Source: Maridesulfovibrio sp. (GTDB lineage Bacteria > Desulfobacterota > Desulfovibrionia > Desulfovibrionales > Desulfovibrionaceae). From it: a stretch of 64,000 nt of DNA. Of this stretch, positions 1 through 8,871 are shown piece after piece. A program made the translations under genes and the position numbers. The notes beneath the pieces are model-generated. The model saw only the letters and a list, made by a program, of their open reading frames with translations, was not told the origin of the DNA and did not search any database. The DNA lies in NCBI RefSeq assembly GCF_963667685.1, contig NZ_OY763930.1:2153501-2217500 (forward strand), given 5' to 3'. Every line of letters starts with the position of its first letter. Positions within the stretch are counted from its first letter, which is position 1.

Positions 1-1563
1 GCCGCGTCTGAGCAAGGGCCTTTCATTTTGGGAAGTGTTATTCACAGAGCGCATCACGTTATCAGAGTCGCCTGCGGGCACGGTGAAGGTGGACTGGCGG
101 CCCTGAATCTTGACGTGCTGGATGCGAACAGGATTGATGCGGGCGCGGCGGCAGATCATGTCGACCAGTTTACGCGGGGTCATGCCGTGAGAGCGACCTA
201 CTTGTGCGGTAAAACGAACACGGCCGCGGTTCGCAGCGGGACCGCCGCATTCTTCGATTTTATGGTAGCTGCGCTTGTCGAGAACGCTGCCCTGAGAATG
301 CTTGAACAGTGCGGCAACGGCTTCCACAGGATCAATCTCTTCGAGCAGTTCATGGGCGAGATCAAGGTAGGAAAGATGTTCTCCTGCTTCAATGATGTCG
401 CTCAGTTCGGCTCCCACACGGGATTTTTTGACTTCGATGACTTCATCGATGCTCGGCAGGGGTTTTTTATCAACACGAAGGCCGGTGACTTTGGTTATGT
501 AGCGCAGTTTACCGAATTCGCGGGGTGAAATCAGGGTTACAGCTACACCCTTTTTACCTGCACGTCCGGTACGGCCTACGCGGTGAACAAAGCTCTGCGG
601 GTCCTGCGGCAGGGCGAAGTTAACAACATGGGAAAGATCGGGAACGTCGATACCACGGGCGGCAACATCGGTAGCAACGAGGATTTTGCAGCGGCGTTTA
701 CGAAAACGCATGAGGATATCTTCGCGGCGGGCCTGAGAAAGGTCACCGTGGATCGGCTCGGCAGGGTATCCGCGTTCAGCAAGTGTGCCGGCCACGCGGT
801 CAGCATCAGCGCGGGTGCGGCAGAATACAAGACCGTAGAATTCGGGCTGTGCATCAACAACACGGCAGAGTGCTTCAAAGCGGTCACGCTCGTTTACTTC
901 ATGGAAGATAAGTTCGGTGAGCGGTGTTTCGTTTTTCTCGCGTTTTACAGTGACAACATCGTAGTCGCCCATGAATTTTTTGGCGATGCGCATAACTTCG
1001 GGCGGCATGGTTGCGGAGAAGAGCAGGGTGCGGCGGTCTTCGCCTGCGTTTTCCATGATTTCGGAAACTTCATCGAGGAAACCCATATTACACATTTCAT
1101 CAGCTTCATCGAGTACGAAGTTATTGATCTGGGAAAGGTCAAGGGAGCCGCGGCGAATGTGGTCAAGCACACGGCCAGGGGTACCGACAACGATGTCTGC
1201 ACCGCGTTTCAAAGCCTTGAACTGCGGAAGCATGGGCTGTCCACCGTAAACTGTGGCTACGAAAATTTTGCGCTTGCCGCGGAAAGAAATGATTTCATCC
1301 GCAACCTGTAGAGCCAGTTCGCGGGTCGGGGTCAGTACGATGGCCTGAACGTGATTGGCGCCTTCGCGGATATTTTCAATGATGGGCAGGCCGAAAGCTG
1401 CGGTTTTACCGGTTCCTGTCTGGGCCTGACCTACGATGTCTTTTTCTCCGGAAAGGAGCATGGGGATGGTCTTTTCCTGAATGGGGGTGGGAGCTGTGAA
1501 GCCTTTTTTCTCAAGAGCTTCAATTGTGATATCGGAAAGGCCGAGGTTTCTGAATTTTTCCAT
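1..1563 (-). CDS. deaD: DEAD-box ATP-dependent RNA helicase with DbpA-type RNA-binding domain (3' end beyond window)
   Basis: Starts at the ATG at 1563 and stays open to the left edge (at least 521 codons), so the C-terminus is missing. I translated the minus strand directly. The helicase core is complete: Q-motif GFTAPTPIQ, motif I AQTGTGKT, PTRELA, TPGR, DEAD box LDEADEM, SAT, VATDVAARGID and HRVGRTGRAG. After the core comes a DbpA/CsdA-like RNA-binding region, GRVRFTAQVGRSHGMTPRKL and following. CsdA/DeaD proteins unwind structured RNA during ribosome assembly and cold growth in the cytoplasm. The start MEKFRNLGLS fits the family. The upstream region is over 600 bp and structured, which may mean a long regulatory leader. 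Confidence 0.93.
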   Translation of the reverse strand, partial: MEKFRNLGLSDITIEALEKKGFTAPTPIQEKTIPMLLSGEKDIVGQAQTGTGKTAAFGLPIIENIREGANHVQAIVLTPTRELALQVADEIISFRGKRKIFVATVYGGQPMLPQFKALKRGADIVVGTPGRVLDHIRRGSLDLSQINNFVLDEADEMCNMGFLDEVSEIMENAGEDRRTLLFSATMPPEVMRIAKKFMGDYDVVTVKREKNETPLTELIFHEVNERDRFEALCRVVDAQPEFYGLVFCRTRADADRVAGTLAERGYPAEPIHGDLSQARREDILMRFRKRRCKILVATDVAARGIDVPDLSHVVNFALPQDPQSFVHRVGRTGRAGKKGVAVTLISPREFGKLRYITKVTGLRVDKKPLPSIDEVIEVKKSRVGAELSDIIEAGEHLSYLDLAHELLEEIDPVEAVAALFKHSQGSVLDKRSYHKIEECGGPAANRGRVRFTAQVGRSHGMTPRKLVDMICRRARINPVRIQHVKIQGRQSTFTVPAGDSDNVMRSVNNTSQNERPLLRRG

Positions 1564-1605
1564 GATTTATCTGTCTCTCTAAAATGTAGTCAAAATATTA
1601 AAAGG

Positions 1606-2190
1606 GTAAAAAAACACAACCGCGTCTCGGGCTTGAGTCTCGCGTGGATGCATAAATCCATATCAATATGAATTTAATGAGTGCGACACTGGCCGGGCGC
1701 GTGTTTAGTCCCGTTTCAGCTGGGCCGGATATATTAAATCGGGTCGTTTGTTATCACTGGCAAAAGTACAGCAACACGAATCAGCAAACCGCACGTGCGG
1801 TCTGATCCGGGGAAGTTCCGGTCTTGCGGAAAAGGGGGTGAAAAACAAAGCAATACCTGCCCCTTAATAGCAGGGGAGGTTTTTAGCTACCGTAATAAAT
1901 GTCCGGTATTTTTGGAGGGACCGTCCGGTTATCTCGATCTACTTAAGGAGGGCTAAAACTCATCAAGGGCAGATCGTACTTTCTCCTGAAACAGCAAGGC
2001 GAACTGCCTGCATAACTGGTCCCAATCTTCTAATTAGGTTTCAGGGGAATCGTCACATAAGGACGATGTACGAAACTTTGTACACTGCCCTTGCAATTAA
2101 AACTTGGATCTCTATGGACCCAAAACAACCGGATATGGACGGACGCTAGAAGCCTTAAGCATCGAATTGTGATTGGGTCAAGCGTTATTT
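1606..2190. ncRNA. Highly structured intergenic region; candidate ncRNA or long deaD leader, identity unknown
   Basis: No reading frame of note here, but nested long-range complementarity. GTCCGGTT (1923-1930) pairs with AACCGGA (2127-2133). AAGGGCA (1965-1971) pairs with TGCCCTT (2086-2092). TCTCCTGAAAC (1982-1992) pairs with GTTTCAGGGGA (2038-2048). Local hairpins include ATCGTC/GACGAT (2047-2066) and AGGC/GCCT near 2000. A further hairpin (ACCTGCCCC..GGGGAGGT then TTTTT, about 1856-1883) looks like a plus-strand terminator, and CGCG..CGCG followed by a T-run on the minus strand lies near 1607-1645. The rod-like nesting resembles 6S RNA in general form, but I could not match it to 6S, tmRNA, RNase P or SRP RNA. 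The strand is undecided. Confidence 0.4.
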
Positions 2191-3096
2191 TTAATACCCG
2201 CCCCGTTGAATAGCGTCCTCATTCAAAATTTTCCATGAATTCGTGCGCGGATTAAATATTCCTGCTTGAGACAGTATCTTGCGGATGAATCCCTGCTTGC
2301 GGAGTTTTTTGATTCCTTTTTGCAGGGCACCATATACTTCTTTTCCCCTTGGGTGTTTACGTGAAACCAGGAAATGCCTGCTTTCGAGTAGTGAAAATTT
2401 GATTCCCGGGATAGGAACGAGAGTAATGCCCTGCATAGTTATGCTGAAATTTTTTGAATTGGCGATTTCCAGCGGAATCCAGCCAGCTCTTCCTACTTCA
2501 ATTATTTTCAACATGGATTTAAACGTCGGTGCTGTTATTAAGTTTGTGATGCCTATGGATCTGAGGATTTGAATGTCATTATTCCAATGCTGGCCGACTA
2601 TGCCCCTGCCGCGCATGTTTATTTCTTCAGCGCTCGTTGCAGACAGCAGTGCCGTGTTTCCCGGCAGGCAGTAGAATCCCTTTTGGAATTCTCCGAATCT
2701 GGTGATCGGTGCTGTAGTCAGGAAGGCATTTTCATAGCCGGGGACAGTGTTGGTTTTTTTGTTCAGCTGCTGACTGCATAGCACTGTCCTGCCTCTTGCC
2801 GTTTCCTCAGTTGATCGACGCGCATTTGGGACAGAAATAAATTCAACGGGCGAGTCTATTCCGCCGAGTCTTAATGCTCGAAGCAGTATAATTACGTCTG
2901 CCGATGATCGGCTCATTTCTATATCAGGAACGTTTTCAAGTTTATCAAGTGGGGTAGCAAGTTTTGCAGCAAGGTCGTTAATCTGTTTCAGAGAATTTTG
3001 TTCTATGGCAATAGTTATCCCTGCATTGCCGGATACATCGCATGGCAGCAAAATAAAAATCAGTGCAAAGGCGGCTAGCCTCACAATTGTTTGCAT
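2191..3096 (-). CDS. Periplasmic solute-binding-like protein (type 2 PBP fold)
   Basis: 301 residues with a clear N-terminal signal sequence (MQTIVRLAAFALIFILL..VSGNA). The body has the look of an extracellular solute-binding family 3 protein: segments such as RTVLCSQQLNKK, a mid-protein PGIKFSLLESRHFLVSRKHP and a C-terminal KGIKKLRKQGFIRKIL helix. It lacks the well-conserved ligand-site motifs of typical amino-acid binding proteins, so the ligand is unknown. Its ATG follows the stop codon of the gamma-glutamyltransferase gene directly (TAAATG), which implies translational coupling. The pairing suggests a role in sensing or handling gamma-glutamyl compounds or amino acids, but that is inference. 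No permease gene is adjacent. Confidence 0.7.
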   Translation of the reverse strand: MQTIVRLAAFALIFILLPCDVSGNAGITIAIEQNSLKQINDLAAKLATPLDKLENVPDIEMSRSSADVIILLRALRLGGIDSPVEFISVPNARRSTEETARGRTVLCSQQLNKKTNTVPGYENAFLTTAPITRFGEFQKGFYCLPGNTALLSATSAEEINMRGRGIVGQHWNNDIQILRSIGITNLITAPTFKSMLKIIEVGRAGWIPLEIANSKNFSITMQGITLVPIPGIKFSLLESRHFLVSRKHPRGKEVYGALQKGIKKLRKQGFIRKILSQAGIFNPRTNSWKILNEDAIQRGGY

Positions 3097-4764
3097 TTAG
3101 CAAAGGCCTCCGGCATATCCGTCAGAGCGGGGATCGCATCCGGCGCATAAAACTCCTGTGCCCGGATCGCGCACTATGATCTGCCCACGTCCGAAAACTG
3201 AACGCTCGTAGCCGCCGCACATTTCTAGAGCATGACCCATGTCGAAAAGACGCTCTACTGTTTCCATCGGCATACCTTCTTCCAAGCGTATCTTCCCGCC
3301 TGTTTCATCAGGTTCAATGCAGAACCGCAGTCTGTTCAACGCTTCTTGCGGGTCGACTCCATCGTCGAGCATGGCTGATATAATCTGCATGTGACCTTGC
3401 GGTTGCATGAATCCGCCCATGACCCCGAATGTGGAGTGCAGGGATTTGTCTGCGCGTAGGCATATGCCGGGAATAATGGTGTGGTAGCTGCGCTTTCCCC
3501 CGGCCAGTACATTAGGATGTTCCGGGTTAAGGGAGAAATTGTGTCCACGGTTTTGCAGTGAAAATCCGAGTCCTTCGGGAACGATACCTGTTCCGAAGCC
3601 TAGATATACGGAATTAACCATGGAGCATCCGTTACCGTCTTTATCCACCACGCAGAAATAGACCGTGTCAGATGAATTTACCGGAACTCCGTTGGTGATC
3701 TCCAGCATGGCCCGGTCCGGGAGAATTAATGCGGCCCTGCGTGCTCCGTAGCTTGGTGAAAGCAGTTTGGACAGCGGTACTGAATATTTCTCCGGGTCGG
3801 CCACATGCTGCCGTGCGTCGGCGAAAGCCAGACGCATGGCTTCGATGAGATGATGCATGCGTTCCGGTGAATCAGGGCTGCCAAGTCCGGAAACATTGAT
3901 GTCGGCCAGGGTGTTCAGCGCCAGCAAAGCCGCCATACCCTGTCCGTTAGGCGGACATTCGTGAATCTCATAGCCACGGTAATTCACGCAGATGGATTCC
4001 TGAAACAGACTGCTATGATCAGCCATATCTCTTTCAGAAAGAAATCCGCCATTTTCACGGACGACTCTGACAATCTTTTCTGCAGCATCTCCCTCATAGA
4101 AAAGTTTTTTCGCTTCATGAGGAGAACAGTCCGCCAGCCGGGCTAAGAGCTGGCCAAGGTTGCGGTTGAGCATTATTTCGCCGCAGCGTGGTGCTTTCCC
4201 GTTAATCAGCAGCTGGTCTCCGCCGGGACTCGTTCTTAGTATCTCGGCGTCTTCCGCCCACAGTTGCGCTGTAACCGGACTGACCGGGAATCCTTGCATA
4301 GCGTAGCGTATGGCTGGACTTAGGATCTCGGAGAGAGACATGCTTCCGTGTTGCTCAATAAGATCTGCCCACAGTCCCAGTGCGCCGGGAACATTAACAG
4401 TCATGGCATGACGCAGGGGCAATTCACTGCCGATTCCCATTTTAGTCACTTTTTCAAGTGTAATTGCTTGCGCAGATTTACCGGAACCGTTCAGCGCAGA
4501 TACTTTTTTTTCTTTGGCTTTATAAAATAATGCAAAAGCATCCCCGCCAAGCCCTGTGCTGCACGGTTCAAGTACAGAAAGAGCCGCAGCTACCGCAATG
4601 GCTGCGTCTGCAGCATTACCGCCGGCGCGAAGAATCTCCAGCCCGGCTTCTGTGGCCAGAGGTTGGCTTGATGCTACCATTCCTTTGGTGGCGTAAACCG
4701 GGGATCGACGTGCATTGAAAGTGAATTTAGGGTGGATATGGTTGAAAATCTCAAAAGGATGCAT
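3097..4764 (-). CDS. ggt: Gamma-glutamyltransferase family protein
   Basis: 555 residues, the usual length. The N-terminus carries the family signature (MVASSQPLATEAGLEILRAG, then NAADAAIAVAAALSVLEP and GLGGDAF). The autoprocessing site, where the threonine becomes the N-terminal nucleophile of the small subunit, is SSDTVYFCVVDKDGN. Further on, SMVNSVYLGFGTGIVPEGLGF matches the small-subunit core. Gamma-glutamyltransferases cleave or transfer the gamma-glutamyl group of glutathione and related amides. There is no signal peptide, so this is more like the cytoplasmic YwrD-type branch than the exported E. coli enzyme. The downstream periplasmic binding protein starts at the next base after the stop. 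Confidence 0.9.
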   Translation of the reverse strand: MHPFEIFNHIHPKFTFNARRSPVYATKGMVASSQPLATEAGLEILRAGGNAADAAIAVAAALSVLEPCSTGLGGDAFALFYKAKEKKVSALNGSGKSAQAITLEKVTKMGIGSELPLRHAMTVNVPGALGLWADLIEQHGSMSLSEILSPAIRYAMQGFPVSPVTAQLWAEDAEILRTSPGGDQLLINGKAPRCGEIMLNRNLGQLLARLADCSPHEAKKLFYEGDAAEKIVRVVRENGGFLSERDMADHSSLFQESICVNYRGYEIHECPPNGQGMAALLALNTLADINVSGLGSPDSPERMHHLIEAMRLAFADARQHVADPEKYSVPLSKLLSPSYGARRAALILPDRAMLEITNGVPVNSSDTVYFCVVDKDGNGCSMVNSVYLGFGTGIVPEGLGFSLQNRGHNFSLNPEHPNVLAGGKRSYHTIIPGICLRADKSLHSTFGVMGGFMQPQGHMQIISAMLDDGVDPQEALNRLRFCIEPDETGGKIRLEEGMPMETVERLFDMGHALEMCGGYERSVFGRGQIIVRDPGTGVLCAGCDPRSDGYAGGLC

Positions 4765-4936
4765 GTTGCGGCTCCGGATGTAGTATTAATAATTTGCGTT
4801 ATGGTAGTGGAAGTAGCAGGTAAAAGGCAATACTCATGATGAAAAGAGTTTGTATTATTGCGTGTTGAGAGAGGCTTGGGCTTGATTTGTGTCAGAATAG
4901 TCACATTTGCTTTTAACTGGGTTTTATTGATAACAT

Positions 4937-5701
4937 GTGAAAATGGTTACAAGGTTATTTATTCTAATCATGTTGACGTGTCTGCTGATCATTTCAACAA
5001 ATGCATATTCTTCCAGTCTGAAAATTATGGCTGAGGAATATCCGCCCTATAGCTATCAGCAGGAAGGAAAGGCCCGTGGTCTTTTCATTGACCTAGTGCG
5101 TAACATTCAGGAAATGTTGGATGAAGAGCCTTCTGGCGTAACCTTTTACCCTTGGGCTAGGGGATACAAGCGATTAGAATACGGTTCCGGGGATATTTTA
5201 ATGCCAATGTGTATGACCCCAGAGCGGTCACTGAAATTTAAATTTGTCGGCCCGGTTTTTTGGGATGATATTTATTTTTATCGAAGGAAGGGCAGCGGTG
5301 TAGAGCTTGACAATGTGGATGATGCCAGAAAAGTGCACATGATTACTGTGACTAGAGATGATATTCTACACCAGAACCTTGTTAGCATGGGGTATACTAA
5401 TCTGGATTTGAGCGCATCCACGAAGTGCGATTTTATGAAATTGATTCGTGGCCGTGCAGACCTTGTCCCCATGGGCCGGAAAGTGATCTCATATTTTTTT
5501 AAGTGCAACCCCGAGCTTGATCTTAATAAAGTGGAGCGTGTCGGGCCTTCGGTATTTTTTACAACAAACTACATTGCTTTTGCTAAGCATGTCCCGGATG
5601 AAGTTGTCAGGAAATGGCAGATTGCGTTTGATGAATTGAAAGCCAGCGGGAAATGGCAGAAAATTGTAGATAAATATTTTCCGCCGGGATTGCCGAATTG
5701 A
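4937..5701 (+). CDS. Periplasmic amino-acid-binding-like protein (SBP family 3)
   Basis: 254 residues read from a GTG at 4937, or 252 from the ATG at 4943. Signal peptide: a hydrophobic stretch LFILIMLTCLLIISTNAYSS. The mature start LKIMAEEYPPYSYQQEGKARG is typical of family 3 solute-binding proteins in Desulfovibrio, as are DILMPMCMTPERSLKFKFVGP and the C-terminal helix followed by WQKIVDKYFPPG. Such stand-alone proteins without a permease are numerous in these organisms, and their ligands are mostly unknown. It is divergent from ggt across a 172-bp region and ends at a strong terminator shared with convergent gltX. Confidence 0.82.
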   Translation: MKMVTRLFILIMLTCLLIISTNAYSSSLKIMAEEYPPYSYQQEGKARGLFIDLVRNIQEMLDEEPSGVTFYPWARGYKRLEYGSGDILMPMCMTPERSLKFKFVGPVFWDDIYFYRRKGSGVELDNVDDARKVHMITVTRDDILHQNLVSMGYTNLDLSASTKCDFMKLIRGRADLVPMGRKVISYFFKCNPELDLNKVERVGPSVFFTTNYIAFAKHVPDEVVRKWQIAFDELKASGKWQKIVDKYFPPGLPN

Positions 5702-5710
5702 TTTTCCATA

Positions 5711-5750
5711 AATAAAGCGCCGTACATTCTGTGATGTACGGCGCTTTATT
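5711..5750. terminator. Bidirectional intrinsic terminator between convergent genes
   Basis: AATAAAGCGCCGTACAT pairs perfectly with ATGTACGGCGCTTTATT across a 6-nt loop. The A and T tracts on the two sides make it work in both directions, for the solute-binding gene and for gltX. Confidence 0.92.
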
Positions 5751-5769
5751 CTTAATTGTGTATATCTGC

Positions 5770-7164
5770 CTAAACCAACGTTACTGCACGGTTCATGCGG
5801 GCGATTGTCTCTTTTTTGCCAAGCACGAGCATAAGGTCATAGAGGCCGCCGGGAGATTGGACTCGGCCACAAAGAGCCAGACGGACAGGCTGTCCGATTA
5901 CTTTAAACTTCAGCTCTTTTTCTTCTAGGAATCCCTTGCAGAGAGCCTCAAGAGAGTCGTGGCTGAATTCGGTGTCTGCTTCGATCCGTGCGGTAAGCTC
6001 TTTGATGATTTCCACTGCTTCAGGATTGAATACCTTGGCAACGGCTGCTTCATCATATTCCAGCGCATCACTATCCACGAGGAAGAAGTCGCACATGTCG
6101 GCCATTTCCTTGTAATTGGTAGAGCGCGGCTGGAGCAGAGGGATGATCTTTTCAAGATATGCGTCTTCAGCTTCCACACCTTCGGGAAGGAAAGAACGCA
6201 TTCCGGGAATAAGTTCAGCCGGAGCTTTGGCCTTGATGTATTCGCTGTTAAGCCAGTCCAGTTTCTTGGTGTCGAAAACGGATGGAGAGTTACCGAGGCT
6301 GTCAGTGTTGAACAGTTCGATAAGTTCTTCACGGGAGAAAATTTCCTGATCACCGTGAGACCAGCCCAGACGCACGAGGTAGTTAACCACAGCTTCGGGC
6401 AGGTAACCCATTTTTTCATATTCCATAACGGAAAGAGCACCATGGCGCTTGGAAAGTTTTTTCTTATCCGGGCCGAGGATCATGGGTACGTGGCCGAACT
6501 TGGGAACATCCCAGCCAAGAGCTTTGTAAATCAGGATCTGGCGCGGAGTATTGTTAACGTGGTCGTCGCCGCGCAGAACGCTGGTAACACCCATGGTATG
6601 GTCATCAACAACAACCGCAAGGTTGTAGGTCGGAGAACCGTCGCTGCGGCGTAGGATCATGTCGTCCATCTCAGCGTTTTCCACGCTGATAGGGCCTTTG
6701 ATCATGTCAGTGAATGAGGTGCGGCCATCCTGGGGAGCCTTAAAGCGTACGACTCTGTTCTCGCCGGGACCGAGATTCTTCTCGCGGCAGGAACCGTCAT
6801 ATTTGGGTTTGCGTTTTTCCTTCATGGCCTTTTCGCGCATGGCGTCCACCTGCTCAGGAGAGCAGTCACACCAGTAGGCTTTGCCTTCGTCCAGCAACTG
6901 GTCGATGTAGCTGTTATAAAGATCGAAACGCTCGCTCTGGTAAGTTGGTTCGCCGTTCCAGTCCATACCCAGCCATTTCATGGAATCGAGAATAGCATCA
7001 GTGTATTCCTGCCTGGAACGCTCACGGTCGGTATCTTCGATACGCAGGACAAAGTCTCCGCCGTCGTGTTTGGCAAGAAGCCATGCGAAAAGCGCGGTGC
7101 GGGCTCCACCAATATGTAAATGTCCGGTTGGGCTGGGCGCGAATCTGGTTACAGTCTTAGCCAT
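5770..7164 (-). CDS. gltX: Glutamyl-tRNA synthetase
   Basis: 464 residues from the ATG at 7164, which is preceded by AGGAG and gives the family N-terminus MAKTVTRFAPSPTGHLHIGG. The frame is open further upstream, but that part shows no homology and lies over the ribosome-binding site, so the longer start was rejected. The HIGH-type motif is HIGGARTALF and the KMSKS-type motif is KKLSKRHGA. The region CDCSPEQVDAMREKAM corresponds to the connecting domain. The enzyme charges tRNA(Glu) in the cytoplasm. It is convergent with the solute-binding gene at 4937 and lies downstream of the nifU-like gene. Confidence 0.97.
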   Translation of the reverse strand: MAKTVTRFAPSPTGHLHIGGARTALFAWLLAKHDGGDFVLRIEDTDRERSRQEYTDAILDSMKWLGMDWNGEPTYQSERFDLYNSYIDQLLDEGKAYWCDCSPEQVDAMREKAMKEKRKPKYDGSCREKNLGPGENRVVRFKAPQDGRTSFTDMIKGPISVENAEMDDMILRRSDGSPTYNLAVVVDDHTMGVTSVLRGDDHVNNTPRQILIYKALGWDVPKFGHVPMILGPDKKKLSKRHGALSVMEYEKMGYLPEAVVNYLVRLGWSHGDQEIFSREELIELFNTDSLGNSPSVFDTKKLDWLNSEYIKAKAPAELIPGMRSFLPEGVEAEDAYLEKIIPLLQPRSTNYKEMADMCDFFLVDSDALEYDEAAVAKVFNPEAVEIIKELTARIEADTEFSHDSLEALCKGFLEEKELKFKVIGQPVRLALCGRVQSPGGLYDLMLVLGKKETIARMNRAVTLV

Positions 7165-7273
7165 TATTTTTATCTCCTGAAAAATTATATGCGGGAAGTA
7201 TAACGCAAAAAATCCGCCAACAAGGGGCGGTATTGTATTTTCTGAACTTGCTTCGTTCTTGTTTTTATTTTCC

Positions 7274-7301
7274 ATCCGGCCGAAGCATGCCCCGGCCGGA
7301 T
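7274..7301. terminator. GC-rich hairpin after the nifU-like gene
   Basis: ATCCGGCCG and CGGCCGGAT form a perfect 9-bp stem just past the nifU-like stop. There is no long T-run on the minus strand, so it is either a weak terminator or an mRNA-end stabilising hairpin. Confidence 0.5.
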
Positions 7302-7306
7302 TGATA

Positions 7307-7531
7307 TTATTCGGCCGGCTCTACGCCTTTGAGCTCGGGAATTTCCTTGAGCAATGTACGCTCAATCGCGTTTCTCAAGGTGATCTGGGACATGGGACAG
7401 CCCTTACAGGCTCCCTGCAAACGCACTTTGGCGATGCCTTTGTCTGTTACCTCAACGAGTTCTACGTTGCCACCGTCAGCCTGAAGAAGAGGTCTGACTT
7501 TGTTAAGAGCGGCTTCGACTTTATCGAGCAT
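7307..7531 (-). CDS. NifU C-terminal-domain Fe-S scaffold protein
   Basis: 74 residues, the length of a stand-alone NifU-like (Nfu) domain. It contains the family core RPLLQADGGNVELVEV and the cluster-binding CxxC in GACKGCPMSQITL. These proteins carry a [4Fe-4S] cluster and pass it to client apoproteins in the cytoplasm. The start is supported by GGAGGATTTACC just upstream. It sits between the HDOD gene and gltX on the same strand, and nothing in the context points to a dedicated client. Confidence 0.93.
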   Translation of the reverse strand: MLDKVEAALNKVRPLLQADGGNVELVEVTDKGIAKVRLQGACKGCPMSQITLRNAIERTLLKEIPELKGVEPAE

Positions 7532-7667
7532 GGTAAATCCTCCGTTTGCTATGCCCGCTCAAGTACTTTCTTTAAACAGCCTTGTCAAACACGTGAGTAC
7601 TTGTTTTATGCCTTTATGCAATATGTGTTGCAGCGTATGAATAATGAAGTCCAGTTGTTTCAGAGTA

Positions 7668-8729
7668 TTACCGTTGAGCTGCCGTGTTTTTGAGAATGGC
7701 GAATGCATCATGCAGGAGAGGTGTGATTTCGGTATCAAGCTTGCGTAATTTATCAGGTGTCAGCCCGTGCTTTTCCCATCTTTCGTTGTTTACATTACGG
7801 ATGAAAAAGTCTCCGCTGCCGCCGACACCCATGGTTTTTGCGATAATGTTGGCGAAATATACATAGAGAGCTTCCGGTGATTTGGAGGCCTTTGCAGGAT
7901 TGTGGTGGTTGAGCACGGCGTTGACCAGCGAGAAGGGCAGATTCCATTTGCGCAGCAGCATGCCTCCGAGTTCAGAATGGTTGAAGCCTGTCACTGCCTG
8001 TTCGGCCTTGAACATAAGTGCTTTCTTATGCCGCGAAATGGCGGTTGCGGCGATAGCCTGTTCCGGCAGGGCGATCAGCAGTACCGGGCGTCCTATATCG
8101 TGCAGCAGGCCGGCCACAAAGCATTTTTCAGGGGTTCCCTGCTTAAAGGTTTTGGAAAGCTGGCTGGCTATGATTCCACAGGCGAAACTATGCCGCCAGA
8201 ATAACTCCAGATCGATTATATCCGCAGGGAGTCCTTTAAACATGTCCATGATTGAAGTCCCCATTGCCAGCGTTGAAAGCTGGTTGGTTCCAACTACTGC
8301 GACTGCCCGTGAGATGGTATCGATCTGGGCGGGAAAATTGTAAAACGCGCTGTTGACCATACGCAGCAGAAAAGCGGACAAGGCCGTGTCGCGTGATATT
8401 ACCTTGGCAAGGTCGGATGCAGAACTTGCCGGGTCGTTGATTACCCGGCGCATTTCTATGAAAACCTGCGGCAGCGAAGGTAGTTTTACCTCGGTTCTCA
8501 TAAGCGAGATCGGGTCCACCTTTTCAAACCGCTTGGTAGGCATGGGCCGTTCGGCATGCGGCTTGTAAAGTTCTGGGTTTGCCATGATATCCTCGGCAAC
8601 ATGTTTCACACCAAGTTCAAATAGGGTTGCAATAACCGGCTGTTCCCGATCGGTGTGGATAAAGCGATCTTCCATCAGAGCAGTGGCCTTATGGATAAAT
8701 TCGTCGGGTGTGGTAATCTGTTCAGTCAT
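7668..8729 (-). CDS. HDOD domain protein
   Basis: 353 residues from the ATG at 8729 (a TTG two codons upstream is also open). The HDOD region starts around LPSLPQVFIEMRRVINDP and includes LAKVISRDTALSAFLLRMVNSAFYNFP, a classic HDOD helix, and FVAGLLHDIGRPVLLIA followed by LGGMLLRKWNLPF and NAVLNHHNP. HDOD proteins are HD-related and usually act as signalling or regulatory modules, not as proven hydrolases. This one keeps an HD pair (LLHDIGR), so residual metal binding is possible. Its role here is unknown. Confidence 0.88.
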   Translation of the reverse strand: MTEQITTPDEFIHKATALMEDRFIHTDREQPVIATLFELGVKHVAEDIMANPELYKPHAERPMPTKRFEKVDPISLMRTEVKLPSLPQVFIEMRRVINDPASSASDLAKVISRDTALSAFLLRMVNSAFYNFPAQIDTISRAVAVVGTNQLSTLAMGTSIMDMFKGLPADIIDLELFWRHSFACGIIASQLSKTFKQGTPEKCFVAGLLHDIGRPVLLIALPEQAIAATAISRHKKALMFKAEQAVTGFNHSELGGMLLRKWNLPFSLVNAVLNHHNPAKASKSPEALYVYFANIIAKTMGVGGSGDFFIRNVNNERWEKHGLTPDKLRKLDTEITPLLHDAFAILKNTAAQR

Positions 8730-8817
8730 GGTCAACCGCCTTGGATTTCAATGGAATACTTAACTATATGTTATATTAAAAGATGTGTCAGGGGAAGCAT
8801 CACACAAATAAAATAAT

Positions 8818-8846
8818 AAGCCCCGGCAGTGTAACTGCCGGGGCTT
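8818..8846. terminator. Intrinsic terminator after proX
   Basis: AAGCCCCGGCAG pairs with CTGCCGGGGCTT across TGTAA, just beyond the end of the betaine transporter operon on the minus strand. Confidence 0.88.
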
Positions 8847-8871
8847 TGAAGTTAAGTCTGTGTTGAGTAGA

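Noticed and set aside
583-1311. Plus-strand frame of 242 codons near the left edge
   Set aside because: Lies opposite the DEAD-box helicase, whose minus-strand frame carries all helicase motifs.
1780-1840. CCGCACGTGCGGT hairpin resembling part of a group II intron domain V
   Set aside because: Only the palindrome is shared; no domain V catalytic triad or reverse transcriptase is present.
1700-2190. tmRNA, RNase P RNA or SRP RNA
   Set aside because: I looked for the tag-peptide frame, the RNase P conserved core and the SRP GGAA/GCAGC loop and found none.
7165-7275. N-terminal extension of gltX
   Set aside because: The segment is not family-like, covers the AGGAG site before the ATG at 7164 and overlaps the nifU-side hairpin.
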